Of a stretch of 64,000 bases of DNA, positions 11,815-22,878 are shown in pieces. Origin of the DNA: Dasypus novemcinctus (Eukaryota; Chordata; Mammalia; Cingulata; Dasypodidae); assembly GCF_030445035.2 (NCBI RefSeq), contig NC_092216.1, positions 12,215,405 to 12,279,404 on the forward strand, in the 5' to 3' direction. Positions within the stretch are counted from its first letter, which is position 1. Each line of letters starts with the position of its first letter. The position numbers and the translations under genes were made by a program. The notes below the pieces were generated by a model. It was not told where the DNA came from. It ran no database searches and worked only from the letters and a program-made list of their open reading frames with translations.

Positions 11815-12209
11815 CTGAATGGAATTAGATAGCTGTTTTCTCCATGGCTCCTCTGTACTGCTGGTCAAGTTTGTGCAGTTATGGGTAGATTGAGTGTGTT
11901 TCGCTGTAGGTAAGGCACATTTCCATCACTTCCATTTCCTTTTATACAATTACTGCCTATCAAAATAATTTCTGAACTCCCTAGCATTTTGGATGTGCTG
12001 CAAGGAACACAGCCTGCAGGAAAAGGTCCATTGGACAAAGGCTGCCCAGGACAAGCAGGGCGAACTCCAGGGTGAGAGATGCTAGGCTCTCTGGTCACAG
12101 CAGCATGTGGCTGCTGGCCTGAGATAGAGTTTGGAGGCAGTGATGAGTCAGTTACTGGCCCGTTAGGAATTCCAGTAGATTGTACCTGAGCAACTCCTGT
12201 TTGTCTCAT
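11815..12209 (-). pseudogene. KDM6A: KDM6A/UTY-like exon (395 bp), frameshift
   Basis: It starts [17 protein letters not shown] and includes [20 protein letters not shown] and GNVPYLQRN, clear KDM6A linker text. A single missing base near 11882-11885 (the family reads CTACCTCATAAC; here CTACCCATAAC) shifts the frame and brings a TGA at 11865-11867. Beyond the shift the family frame still reads TEEPW and QLSNS. The acceptor AG is at 12210-12211 and the donor GTAACA at 11809-11814. The ancestral length would be 396 bp, again a multiple of three. Confidence 0.87.
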
Positions 12210-12816
12210 CTTCAAAAACAAAAAAAGAAAACCTGCTTGTGTGACTTCGAAAATATGTAACCAATTTCTTTCCAGTTTTATTTTACATTTAATCACTCTG
12301 TTAGAAAAATATACACTTTAAAAACAAGTAACTATGTTCACTTTTAGCTATGACTCCTGAGTAGAGCAAAAATCTGTTTCATTTTATAATTACAGGAAAC
12401 ACCATTTACTAACAGCATAGTAGCAAAAGACCTGACAATTAAAAATAATGAATAAGGAATTTATAAGTCTTTTTCTCACTGTATAATGAGGGATTTCTAA
12501 ATTTCATTCTGTTACACATATCTGCCAAATCTTAATCCAAACAAATCTTAAAACGCTTCCTCCTAAGTTTGGGATACTTAATTATGAAGTAAATAAAAAA
12601 TTCTAACTGCTCACTAAACATATAAAATATTATGTAAGACATAGCAATACAGCAGGTTTTTTGTACTACATTAATTTACAGCAATTTTCTCTCAAAAGCT
12701 CTGTCTGTTATTATTTTAAAATGCTCAGATTAAAGAGTTCTACTGGATGTTGTCAGAAGGTAAAAAGAATCATTAACACAGAGAGAAAAATTTTAGAATA
12801 TAAATGCTAAAAACAC

Positions 12817-12918
12817 TTGGTGTTGCTGCATTAAGACAAACTAACTTTCCAACTGTGCCAGCATCAGTTTCTGTGCTGGATTTAAATTATCTCTTTTCGC
12901 ACGCAGTTGTTCCAAATG
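12817..12918 (-). pseudogene. KDM6A: KDM6A/UTY-like exon (102 bp), in-frame stop
   Basis: The exon is 34 codons beginning HLEQLRAKRDNLNPAQKLML and ending FVLMQQHQ, matching the next KDM6A exon. The acceptor is TTCTCTAG. The donor GTGTTT is weak compared with the consensus. Codon 26 is TAG (12841-12843) where the family has glutamine. It is phase 0 at both ends. Confidence 0.87.
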
Positions 12919-13189
12919 CTAGAGAAGGAAAAGGAAAATATTATCAAACTTAAATCTAATGAATATGGTATTATAAAACTATCCCTTATTGATAAAACTG
13001 GAAACGTATCTGGTCAAAGATAGTAATTTCTGACCAATAATTTTCCACTACAAGTTGATGTCTTTTCTGAAGTCTGAGAAGAAAAAATTCACCAGCTGAA
13101 CAAGGGTACACTGTCAAGTCTCAATTAACTGTATTAAGGAAGAATAAAATTTGAACTTCACACAGAAAGCTATTTAAATATTAAATGCT

Positions 13190-13605
13190 TAAAGCAGCAT
13201 TGTTTGTTGTACTGACAGTGGAAATGATCTGGATGTCTCATAACAGAATTCTCATCAAATAATGGATGTATTAATAATATACATATAATGGGTCTATATA
13301 ATGTGTAGACATAATAAAAACAAAAAGCTCTACAAAGACATGGAAAAGTCTCCCAGCTACATTCTTGAGAGAAACAGCAAAGTCCTATGCTATATACTCA
13401 TATGGCATTTTACCTTCCATTTACATTAAAAAAGGCAAAAAAGGACTATATGAGGGGGAAAAGTGTATGTTTATGCATGCACAAAATACGTCTGGGAAAA
13501 AAACATAAGAAACTAAGACTAGCTGTATTTAGCAAAGGGAAGTATGTGGCTAGGGTAAGGAATTTTAAAGAGCATTTACCCTATATATCCTCTACTTTCT
13601 AACAG
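13190..13605 (+). mobile_element. L1M 3'UTR in KDM6A-like intron
   Basis: Plus-strand text resembles the late L1M 3'UTR (ATTCTTGAGAGAAACAGCAAAG, then ATGCATGCACAAAATACGTCTGG). It lies antisense to the KDM6A-like exons, within the intron between the 96-bp and 102-bp exons. Confidence 0.5.
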
Positions 13606-13809
13606 TTCTTAATGACACACGAATATATCACTTCACAAAATACAAAACAAAAAAGTATAATTTCTATTATACTGGTAAATGTGGGCTCATTTTACTTATG
13701 TACGCATTTATTTAGTTTATTGCTATTCAGATTTTAATAATACCAGAAAAATTGAAGTCCTCTACTGCTTTAACATAGAAATAGAATACTGTCAGAATAA
13801 TATCCATAC

Positions 13810-13905
13810 CTGTAATTTCTGTGGTGTCAGACACCATGAATGAACTTGCTGCTGTCCTGGAGGATGTGAAACAATATGGCCACTACTCCAGGTATCAGAA
13901 ATATT
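13810..13905 (-). pseudogene. KDM6A: KDM6A/UTY-like exon (96 bp), open
   Basis: This is 32 intact codons reading [20 protein letters not shown] and then a [12 protein letters not shown] end, very close to the KDM6A linker. The acceptor is a pyrimidine-rich tract with CAG (AG at 13906-13907) and the donor is GTATGG (GT at 13808-13809). It is phase 0 at both ends. It is the only one of the four exons without a disabling change. Confidence 0.88.
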
Positions 13906-14482
13906 CTGAAGAAAAATTGATTTAAAAAATTAAAGACTATTTGGCTAAATCCTCATAATAAAAGTAATGACTAGTGGGAAATCAAATGACTATGAATTAT
14001 GAGTACATATATTTAATATTTACATGTGTAAAAAGGATTTATGCTATTAAATAAACAGTAAGTTAATATACATAATCAATTTGGAAAATTGTATATTTAA
14101 AGCATGTATTCATTCCTTACCCTACCCTAAAAGGTTCACATCTAAACCATGACCAATGTACTAAGGAGGCTGGCCATTAACTCCAATATTCAATTTATTC
14201 CACTGCTATAAATGATAGTGCAAAGTATGTTAAGATGGTAAAATCAGGAAAATAAATAATTATTTGATAAGCTTATCCCCTTAATTTCTTTATTTAATAG
14301 AATGTTAAGATTCTGGAATAGAAAACCTCTTAAAAAGAGAAGCACGTTAGCTTAAAAACTTTTCACTCCCTAATGTTCACAAATTAAAGTACAGGCAGGG
14401 TATCTACTACACTATATAACTTCGGGAAAGTTGAGCTTCTTTATTGACTGGGATTTTTAGTTTTTCTAAAGTGCACCTATAC

Positions 14483-14638
14483 CTTTGTTGGACTAAATGT
14501 TCTTTTCCTCTTGACAGGTCTGGACAGGACATCTACTTGGCTAGAAGTCATCATATGTAGTGGCAAGGAGTGCTATGAAATTGGTGCATGACTGAGGCCT
14601 AATACAGGTTCAGTATTTGGATGATGAGGTTTAAAATC
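14483..14638 (-). pseudogene. KDM6A: KDM6A/UTY-like exon (156 bp; alternative exon with basic motif), in-frame stop
   Basis: The exon is exactly 156 bp, 52 codons, phase 0. It opens with DFKPHHPNTEPVLGLS and ends with a KRKR basic cluster and SPTK, matching the alternatively spliced KDM6A exon that supplies a nuclear localisation signal (exon 14 in human numbering, from memory). The acceptor AG is at 14639-14640 and the donor GT at 14481-14482 (GTATAG). Codon 22 is TAG (14573-14575) where the family has glutamine. Confidence 0.85.
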
Positions 14639-14639
14639 C

Positions 14640-15250
14640 TAAGAATCATAGGGGAAGACAAAAACCTGGTTCTGGATATTCTTAATTCATTCCTTTAAAC
14701 TGTAACACTTACAAGCTGCATACTTTTCAAAGGGATGTGGACATAAGTGATTGTAAATATTGAAAATCAAAATCAAAGGACTCATCGATGGAAGAATGTT
14801 ATCTACTTAGAAAACCACATTTTGCTTTGTTTTTTAATTAACCCCTAAAATATTTTTATTGAAACCTTAATTTCAAATGCATGAGAATAAGAAAGGTTTT
14901 AAATTTGTATCCAAATTTCCACCCATACAAGGGAATTTTATTTTGAACTCATAACCTCTGCTCTTAAATCAAAAGATTTTCTAAAATGATCTTTCTCAGA
15001 GCTCCAAAAAGCTGTTTACGGGCTGGAGTAACAGGGCAAATGCCAAATAAAGAGGATATATTTAATAAGAGTAGAAAAAATCTTGTGGTTCCTTGCTGGT
15101 GTTTCAAAGATATTTCTTTGATAAGATCAATAAAATCCACAAAATTTTTATTACACTGATAAAGTAAAAAAAGAAACAATGCAAATCAACAAATCGGAAA
15201 CAAAAAGAGGCATATTAAAACAGATACCACAAAAATAAGATTTTAAGAGG
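14640..15250. other. No recognised feature
   Basis: I see no exon or nameable repeat. If the KDM6A-like copy extended further 5', upstream exons should lie from here to higher coordinates; none was recognised up to 21 kb. Confidence 0.4.
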
Positions 15251-15254
15251 ATAC

Positions 15255-16030
15255 TGTGAACAACTGTATGTCAAAAATTTTGATAATCTAGACGAAATGG
15301 ACATAATTCCTAGTACATGCAAACTACCTGAATTGACCAGAATGAGAAAGCTTCACTGATGAATTTTACCAAATATTAAGGGAAGAATTAACATGAATCC
15401 CACTAAAACTCTAAGGAAAATTGAAGGAAAAACAGTTGCTTTCCCATTCTATGAGGGATTTAAGGTCAAAGCTAGATAAAGTTGTTAAGAACAAAATAAA
15501 ATTATATACCAATGTCCCTAATGAAAAGACACAAAATATCTCAACAATTTTCTATTAAGCTGCCCACAGAAAATAAAAAGAATCAAAAGAACATACTATG
15601 AACAATGTGATGCCAACAAATTAGACAACTTGGATGAAATGGACAAGTTTCTAGATACATACAAAATATAAAACTGATTCTAAAATATTTTATCTTTATG
15701 TAGGTTACTGACAGTGTTACCAAGGTCTGGCATTCTTGGGCCATCCATGAAGAAACTCTTCAGATGGCGATTGTGTACCTATTCTCACTTCTTCGATGGA
15801 GATCGTGAACAAGTTCAACAATTTTGTGTTAACAATGCATGCAGGACTAAGAGGGATAATCTAAAAATAAATAATTTAAAAAAATAAAATGAAATGAAAT
15901 AAAATATTTTATCTTAGCATACCAGTTAAATAATCAAAAACAACACCAAGAAAGGTCCAGAGCCAGATGACTTTACACATGCATTCTACCAAACATTCCT
16001 AGAAGAAATGAAACAAACAAAAAGAGGTAG
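15255..16030 (+). mobile_element. Old L1 ORF2 fragments
   Basis: Plus-strand text matches the L1 ORF2 segment before the reverse transcriptase in at least two overlapping pieces (about 15255-15430, 15585-15680, resuming near 15916-16030). The overlap implies two separate L1 fragments or a rearrangement. A small A-tailed insertion splits it at 15697-15899. Confidence 0.6.
15697..15899 (+). mobile_element. Unidentified short retroinsertion with 16-bp perfect target-site duplication
   Basis: The 203-bp insert is flanked by TAAAATATTTTATCTT on both sides (15681-15696 and 15900-15915). It ends in an A-rich stretch (AAATAATTTAAAAAAATAAAA), the hallmark of L1-driven retroposition. The roughly 165-nt body is not a DAS-SINE, MIR or L1. 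It contains a strong hairpin: 15740-15753 pairs with 15757-15768 with a 2-nt bulge. The source transcript is unknown. Confidence 0.75.
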
Positions 16031-16809
16031 TAATTTTCCTTAACTCATTACCTTGAATTCAGAGTGATTTTTCAGACATAACATGAAAAGTATGAGCAGT
16101 GAAAGAACAAGTAGATGAGACCACCTTGATCTAAATAAAAACATTTTGTGTATCAAAAGCCATTAAGAAAGTGAAATAAGGCAAAAATGGGAAATTTTGT
16201 ATTACACATATTATCACAATTTTAAAAAAACAAAGTTTCTTAATTCTGATTTTGCAGATCTAAAGAATAAATACATTTTAAAAATCAACAAAATAGAGGT
16301 TTTCCAAAATGGCAATAAAAATCTATTGGAAATGTATATTATTGGTGGCCAAAGGAAATATGTTTTACATCAGGAAATTTCTATTTTAACTTTAAAATTC
16401 TGAAATAGACTGATAAATATTCTCTGAAACAATACATAATTTCAAAGTTCTTGTTCATTTCAACTTGTTCATTTCAACTAACAAAAGTATTTTTGGTGGC
16501 TAAAATGTGCAAGGCTCTGATGAAAGCGCATAGAATAGAGCAGTAATTCACCAATGATGACTAGTAGTAGTGATAATGAACACTTTTGTACTGCTGTGAC
16601 TTTAAGAGGAAAGTTTAAAATTTCATATTAGCTATAATATTTGTAGATGTTCGTAGATGTCACTCTTTAAATTGAGAAGTGTTCTTATATTCCTAATTTG
16701 CTGAGTATCTTTTTTACAAATGGCTGTTAATTTGGGGAATGCTTTATTTTATCTCTTAAAATGAGGACATTTTAAAGTGTGTACTTTTCCCTTACTTGTC
16801 GTTCATATT

Positions 16810-17260
16810 ATGTGGTTACAGCTATTCATTTTTGAATCTTGAACAAAGCTTTCATTCTTACCCTGTTTGGTAATGATTTACTACTCTTCTCATGGATGCA
16901 GTTTTCTCTAAGTATATTAAGAATTTTTTAATCTATTGTCATAAGGAATTTAATGTGTAGTTGAATTTTATTGTAATATCTTGTTTTGGCAACAAAATTA
17001 GGCTGGCCTTAAAAGACAAGTTAGGATGTGATCTATTTTAAATTTTCTATAATGGTTTTTGTAAAGTTGATATTTAAGATGCCTTAAAATTTTTTGGTAT
17101 TCACCAATATAATAATCTGATCTTAAAATTTCCTTTGTGGGAGGATCTTTTTCTCATTCAAATTTGAATTATAAGATGTAGGCTTATTCAAATTTCCTGT
17201 TAATACTTATAATATTTCTGTTATGTAAGTTTTGGTAGCATAAATTAATAAAGTAGTTTT
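16810..17260 (-). mobile_element. Ancient antisense L1 ORF2 fragment
   Basis: The text near 16975-17060 (TTGTTTTGGCAACAAAATTAGG, then CTGGCCTTAAAAGACAAG) is the reverse complement of the ORF2 region after the reverse-transcriptase motifs in old L1s. It is highly diverged. Confidence 0.5.
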
Positions 17261-17514
17261 TTTTTAAAGTGTTTTTTTTAACAAAAGCAGTATTTTAAAA
17301 GATCAAAGAAAATTAATATGTGCAAAAAGGCAGGTTTTCAACCTACAAAAAACAGAAAATTTGAAACCCAGCCTGAACTTAATTTTTCTGAAAGGCAACT
17401 GGTGTGATGAAAACACTTTATAGAAATATTAAACTGTAAAAAATGCATACAATAGTTTGAATTGAAAATAATTTTACTTATTGTGATTCCAGCGATGGTA
17501 AAAGTTATATATTT

Positions 17515-17895
17515 GATGTGGAGACAGTGGTAACTGGACTTGCTGAAGGCAGGGAGAGGGAAAAAGAGGTGTAATATGGGGGCATTTTGGGGATGGACTT
17601 GGAGTTGTCCTCAATGATGTTGCAGGGACAGAAGCAGGACATTAAATATCCTGCCATAACTTACTGAGTGGACTGGGAATGAGTGTAAACTACAATGTAA
17701 AGTATAACCCATGTGTGTAGCAATGCTCCAAAATGTGTTCATCAAATGCAATGATTGAACCACACTAATGGAAGAGGTTGTTTATGTGGGAGGAGTGGGG
17801 GATGTGGGGAAGTAGGGAGTAGAGCATATGAGGATTCCCTATATTTTTTAATGTAATATTTTGTATGCCCATGTATCTTTTAAAAGTAAATAATA
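17515..17895 (+). mobile_element. L1 3'UTR terminal fragment, 5' truncated
   Basis: Plus-sense copy of the terminal xenarthran L1 3'UTR, from GTGGAGACAGTGGTAACTGG to the TTTTTTAATGTAATATTTTGT terminus and a short A-rich tail. It is collinear with the copies at 23640-24050 and 46395-47820. Confidence 0.75.
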
Positions 17896-18194
17896 AACAT
17901 ACTTGAAACATAATTTTGGATAACTCACATACTGAGCTTGAATTAAGACAGGAGTTAGGAATTATCAAGAATAAAAATAATAAAACAGAAGAAAAAATAA
18001 GTCACATGAAAGATAAGAACTGGCAACTTACTAGGTATTTGAAGTGGGAAAATAATTCCACTTTTAAGCCTAGTTAAATAGAAAGATGGCAATATTAAAA
18101 GAAAAAAAATAGAAAAGAAACTATAACTGGAAACTATATTATATATAATTTTAATTTCTTTTTAAAAGATATAGACCACACCAAATGTTACCTT

Positions 18195-18275
18195 AGTATT
18201 TTTTTTTTAAGTTTTGTGGGAGGTACTAGAGATTGGACCTTGTGAAGAGTGTGTTTAACCCCCGAGTTACAAATG
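18195..18275 (-). mobile_element. Possible tRNA-derived SINE fragment
   Basis: T-run followed by GGGAGGTACTAGAGATTGGACC. In reverse complement this resembles the B-box region of tRNA-derived SINEs. It is short and diverged. Confidence 0.3.
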
Positions 18276-18844
18276 GTCTGATATATCTGCTTTTAAAGAA
18301 GGTGATTTTGACCACAGGAGCACATTTTCATAAAGTTCAGGAAAAAGCAGTATATGTGATAAAGGAGTTTGAAATACATAAAGGGTTAGAAATCTTTGGT
18401 AAACACCCACATGGAAGAGAAGTTATACAAACACATACAAGGATGTATGTATAGGACTCAGATGGCGTAGAATAAATGAAAAGAGTGATTAGTTTGGAGT
18501 TGAGAACTAGAAAAAATGTCAGTAAAAGAGAGAGGCCATTTCAGAGAGTGTATGTAATTAAAGAGAAAAGATTTAGCAACAACAGAAAGGGATAGTCGCC
18601 AGAGAGCATGTTACTGCAAAAGATAATAATATGCTTTTCTTTTATAATAAGGTCAGATTTTAGATTTACAGACAATTCTGCCTAACTGCTGGGAAAAATA
18701 AGTAGTATTCCTGAAAGGAGTATTTTATTTTAAATTCATGCCTACAAAGTGAAAATAGGGTGTCAATGTGTCGATGTACAGATGTCTCAGTCCAATCACT
18801 TTTTCTCTAATTCTACTTGTCTACTTGTCTGTCTCAGAGACAGT

Positions 18845-19650
18845 CTAGTGCAATAAAAAAAGCTCTGGGCCATGGCATCTGGATCTCCCCAGAGTGAGTG
18901 ACCCAGAAGACAGAGCAAGGATGAACCTGTAATGCATTTAATGACTTAGCACTGGAAGGACACAGCATTACTTCTGCAATGTATTCATTACAACTGAGTC
19001 ACTACAGCAGTCTGGACTCAACAGAAAATGAATTAAGCTCCTCCACTTGAAGGGAGGAGTATAACATAATTTGTGGACGTATTTTTAAAACACTGCATCC
19101 ATTAATTCACTGCCACATGTTAACAGTGACTATATCCATCATTCAACAAAGTTTTTCACGCTCCTTTGTAATTCTTCCCTCCTGCTCCTCCCAATTCCAG
19201 GCAACCGATTCCAGGCAACCATGGATCTGATTTCAGTCACCATAAATTCATCTGTATTTTCTATCATTTATGTAAATGGAACCACAATATATGAATATTT
19301 TCTTATCTGCCTCCTTTTATATTTGGCATGATTATTTTGAGATTCATTTATACTGTCATGTTAATGGTCAATTTCTTTATATTGCTGAGTGGCAATCAAT
19401 TGTATGGATATACAGCAATTTGGACATCCAGTCATCTGTTGATGAACAATTGCATGGTTTCCAGTTTGTACCTACTATAAGTAAAGTTATTATGGAAAAA
19501 AAAAAGCACGGGATAAACCTGAGTTCTAGTTCTTTGTTAGACAATAATTAGCTACGTCACCTTGGGGAAAACACATTACTAGTCGTGTTTTCACATCTAT
19601 AAAACAAAAAGCCAAGCTGGGTTGCTGTTGGGTCCCTCCCAACTCAAATT
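18845..19650 (+). mobile_element. MIR SINE split by an L1 fragment
   Basis: MIR-like head text at about 18845-18872 (GTCTAGTGCAATAAAAAAAGC) and MIR core at about 19503-19650 (AGCTACGTCACCTTGGGGAAA, then TTTTCACATCTATAAAAC) read in the same direction and would be adjacent in an intact MIR. The roughly 630 bp between them includes an antisense L1 fragment, so the MIR was split after insertion. Confidence 0.6.
19060..19500 (-). mobile_element. Old L1 3' end, antisense
   Basis: Plus-strand reading gives the reverse complement of the L1ME-type end of ORF2 and start of 3'UTR (TTGCTGAGTGGCAATCAATTG, TGGATATACAGCAATTTGGAC). It ends in an A-run at about 19495-19505, at the junction with the second half of the split MIR. 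Confidence 0.6.
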
Positions 19651-20210
19651 TAATTACAGATTCTGTGCTTCTGGGAGACCATTAACAAAGACAATAATCA
19701 GTGCTAATATAGCTGTACTGACAGATGCCAATTTCAATATGATGCATGTCTCCTCATCAAGAACCAACTTCAATATTCAACACAGTTCTGAACATATTGC
19801 TAACAAAAATTCTTGGGAAATACTAAGTATTACCAAAATTCTGTTGCTCACTGACTTCTGAGTACCTTATTCAAAGCTTGAACAATTTAAAAAATAATCT
19901 TTCATAAATTTAGTTTTTCTAGCTATAAAGTAGATTAAAAGCAACACATTAGAAAGTGCTAGAGATGAATAAGAGAAATAAAGAAAAATTTAACAACAAA
20001 TTAAAAATAATGAAAGTGTAAAGTGATAATCCTAAATCCAATACAGATCAGTATACCTTAGTAGAGAAGAACAAGTATTCCGTACATTTGGAAATCATTA
20101 TCCAAAATAATGAAAAAGAAAGTACATTTCATAGCATTAAATCCCATTAACTGGGGGGAAAATTGCCTTGTAATATTCTGTACTCACAGAACCTGACAAA
20201 ATTTGGTATT
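19651..20210. other. No recognised feature
   Basis: AT-rich DNA without a nameable repeat or gene. Confidence 0.4.
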
Positions 20211-20220
20211 ATTGAAATAC

Positions 20221-20587
20221 TAATTTTTTTTTTTAAGATTTATTTTTATTTAATTCCCCTCCCCTCCCCCAGTTGTCTGTTTTCTGTGTCTTTTTGCTGC
20301 ACCTTGTTTCTTTGTCCTCTTCTGTTGTCCTCAGCTGCACGGAAAGTGTGGGCGGCGCCATTCCTGGGCAGGCTGCACTTTCTTTCGCGCTGGGTGGCTC
20401 TCCCTATGGGTGCACTCCTTGCACGTGGGGCTCCCCTATGCAGGGGATACCTCTGCGTGGCACGGTACTCTTTGTGTGCATCAGCACTGCACATGGGCCA
20501 GCTCCACACGGGTCAAGGAGGCCCGGGGTTTGAACCGAGAACCTCCCATGTGGTAGACGGATGCGGTAACCATAGGGCCAAAGTCCG
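20221..20587 (-). mobile_element. DAS-SINE, antisense
   Basis: Minus-strand DAS-SINE. The T-run at 20223-20233 is the complement of the tail, and the tRNA-like head lies at the right (reverse of GGTTCAAACCC near 20523-20534). Flanks TTGAAATA (20212-20219) and TTGAAACA (20588-20595) form an aged target-site duplication. Confidence 0.9.
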
Positions 20588-21106
20588 TTGAAACATGTTT
20601 TAACCAGGTTTCAAATCAAAGCTGTGCTTAAACAACAAAAAACAGCTAATCTTTAGAGTAAAGAGCCATCCATGATTCTACATTAAAATTTACCACAAAT
20701 CTTGGGTGAAAAGGAAAAACTTCCTGGTTCTTACTCTTTTACTCTAAAAGGACTACTTATGGATAAATCTTATTATTAAAGGCTGTATGAGATGCTCTCG
20801 TCTCAACTCACTTTGCAAAAATAGACCTCTTTTACAGTTACTACATTAAAATATTCATTATACAATACTAATATTGGTAGTAATGGTGCTTTCTCAAAAC
20901 CTTAATACTATATAATTAGTTTTACTTAAAGAGACTTTACTAAGCAACAGATATAAGGAAAGACTCAGCTCTCATCCCAAGGTGAAAGTCAGGGTTCAAA
21001 TTACGGTATAAGCAAACTTAACTAGATTATTCTGCAAGCCTAGGCAGGGCTTAGAAAAACCCTATTGAAATGTTAACTTCCCAGTTAATTATTATTGCCT
21101 ATGTAC

Positions 21107-21132
21107 AAATACACACACACACACACACACAA
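21107..21132. repeat. (CA)n microsatellite
   Basis: About 12 CA units, followed by short AAACACAAACA imperfections. A likely length-variable site. Confidence 0.9.
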
Positions 21133-22878
21133 ACACAAACAAGTGAAAGAAGATATACAAAACATACAAAGAAACAAGGAGTGATGGTCAATGTAAAAGA
21201 AATAATATTAATGCATGAGAAATCATCATTGAGGAAGAAAAGACCTGGACAAACAAACACAGAATTTATAAAAAGAAAAAAAGACCTAAATATGAAGTAA
21301 AGGAAAACATGGACAAAGAATTAAAGGCCAATAGGAAAATGAAGGATAATCATAAAGAAAAAATGAATAAAAGGAGAAATTATGAAAAGAAGCCAATTAG
21401 TGGAGAAGATAATATTAGCAAAAATTTTAAGACAACCACAGATTGTAAATGCAGGAAAAAAAAACAATTAACTTGAAGATATGAAAACAGAAATCATACA
21501 GTCAGAAAGAAAAAGAATTGAGAATAGTCAGTAGAGGAATGAAAACAGAACAAAGTATCTATTTCTCATTGGAAATCTTGGATGGAAGAAAGCAGTGAAT
21601 ATCTGACTGGCAAAGAGGTCCATGGGACAAAAGATTAAAAACCCCTGGTTTAAGCCAACTACTATGAAAATCTGGAGTCTACTGTAAAGCGATGACACAT
21701 GCATGAAAGAGGTGTAAATTATGGTAAATATCATAATTTTCACCCTGTAAGTAGTCAGTACTTTTCCCAATCCCCAAATGTATTGGAAAGTAGCAGTGGA
21801 GTGAATGAGATTGTATTCCTCCAAAATATGGGAGGAAATATGTCTGGCCTCAGAACACTGTTTTTGACGAGCTATTTCAACTCTGCGGCAGCTGCTGAAA
21901 GTGGCCACTGATCTATCCGCTTAGGCAAAAACACAGAGTAATGTTGAAGAGGGAATATACTTACTTTTAATTTTTTTTATTTTTGGACTTTGCATTTTCT
22001 GTTTGGGAGCAAAAGTAGTTTAGAAAAGTCATAGATTGATGGTGGCTGCCCTTGACAACTACATAAAGAAAACCTTAGCTATCCTTGAAGAGTGGGAAAT
22101 CTAGATTTGCAGAGTTATAACAATACAATATTCAGAAGGTCTAGTTCTCAATTTTAAAAACATTACAAAATACAGATACAGGAAAGCTTGGCTAATCCAT
22201 AGGAAGAAAACGAATCTGCCAGAAACCATCCCTGAGGAATATTACTAATGCATATGAATTATTAAAGACTTTAAATCAAGTTCTTAAATATGTACAAAGA
22301 ACTCAAGCAAATTGAAAAAGTGCTGTCTGAACAAAGTTACCTATTGTATAAGGAACCAAAAATTTTTTGTAGCTGAAAAGTAATTATGTAAAAAATCAGT
22401 AGACTGATTCAACAGTAGCAGGGATAAGAAAACTTGAAGACAAGACAACTGAAATTCTTGAGTGAGAAAAACACAGGGGAAAAGAGAAAATGAACAGTGC
22501 CTGAAGGACCTGAGGGATAATATCAGGGGTACCACTATACCTCACTGGATTTCCAAAAGGACATAAGAGAGAAAGGAGAGAGAAGGGGGAAAAATTAGTG
22601 TTTGAATAATGGCTGAATCTTCCCAAATGATATGAAAGACACGATCATACACATTTACCTTTTACTCCATCCAAAGGAATTTCCTAGCAGAGGAGATTCT
22701 AAGAGATCTTTATCAAGACACATTATACCAAAATCCAAAGACAAGAAAATTGTGAAAGCAACAAAAGTAAAGAGACTTCTCACGTGCAATTTAGCCCAAT
22801 AACAAAAGCAGAAGACGTCTGAAAGGAAATCAGAGAGGCTAGATGATTAAGTTGGGAAGTATTTAAAGTACCCAAAGG

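Larger units (their letters stand above)
11815..14638 (-). pseudogene. KDM6A: KDM6A (UTX)/UTY partial copy, four exons with introns, broken
   Basis: Four minus-strand blocks match consecutive exons of the H3K27 demethylase KDM6A/UTX (or its Y gametolog UTY), in order and each bounded by AG...GT: 14483-14638, 13810-13905, 12817-12918 and 11815-12209. They encode the disordered linker between the N-terminal TPR repeats and the C-terminal JmjC domain, not the catalytic part. Introns remain, so this is a genomic (non-processed) copy. Two exons carry a premature TAG, and the last has a 1-base deletion leading to a TGA. No other exons were recognised in the window. It may be a degenerate UTY, a duplicated pseudogene, or a broken allele. 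KDM6A removes methyl groups from H3K27 in the nucleus as part of MLL3/4 complexes; this copy as it stands would not make that protein without exon skipping. Confidence 0.85.

Noticed and set aside
11865..12296. 143-residue protein starting [11 protein letters not shown]
   Set aside because: The first part is intron read-through. The real exon begins at 12209, and the frame ends at a frameshift.
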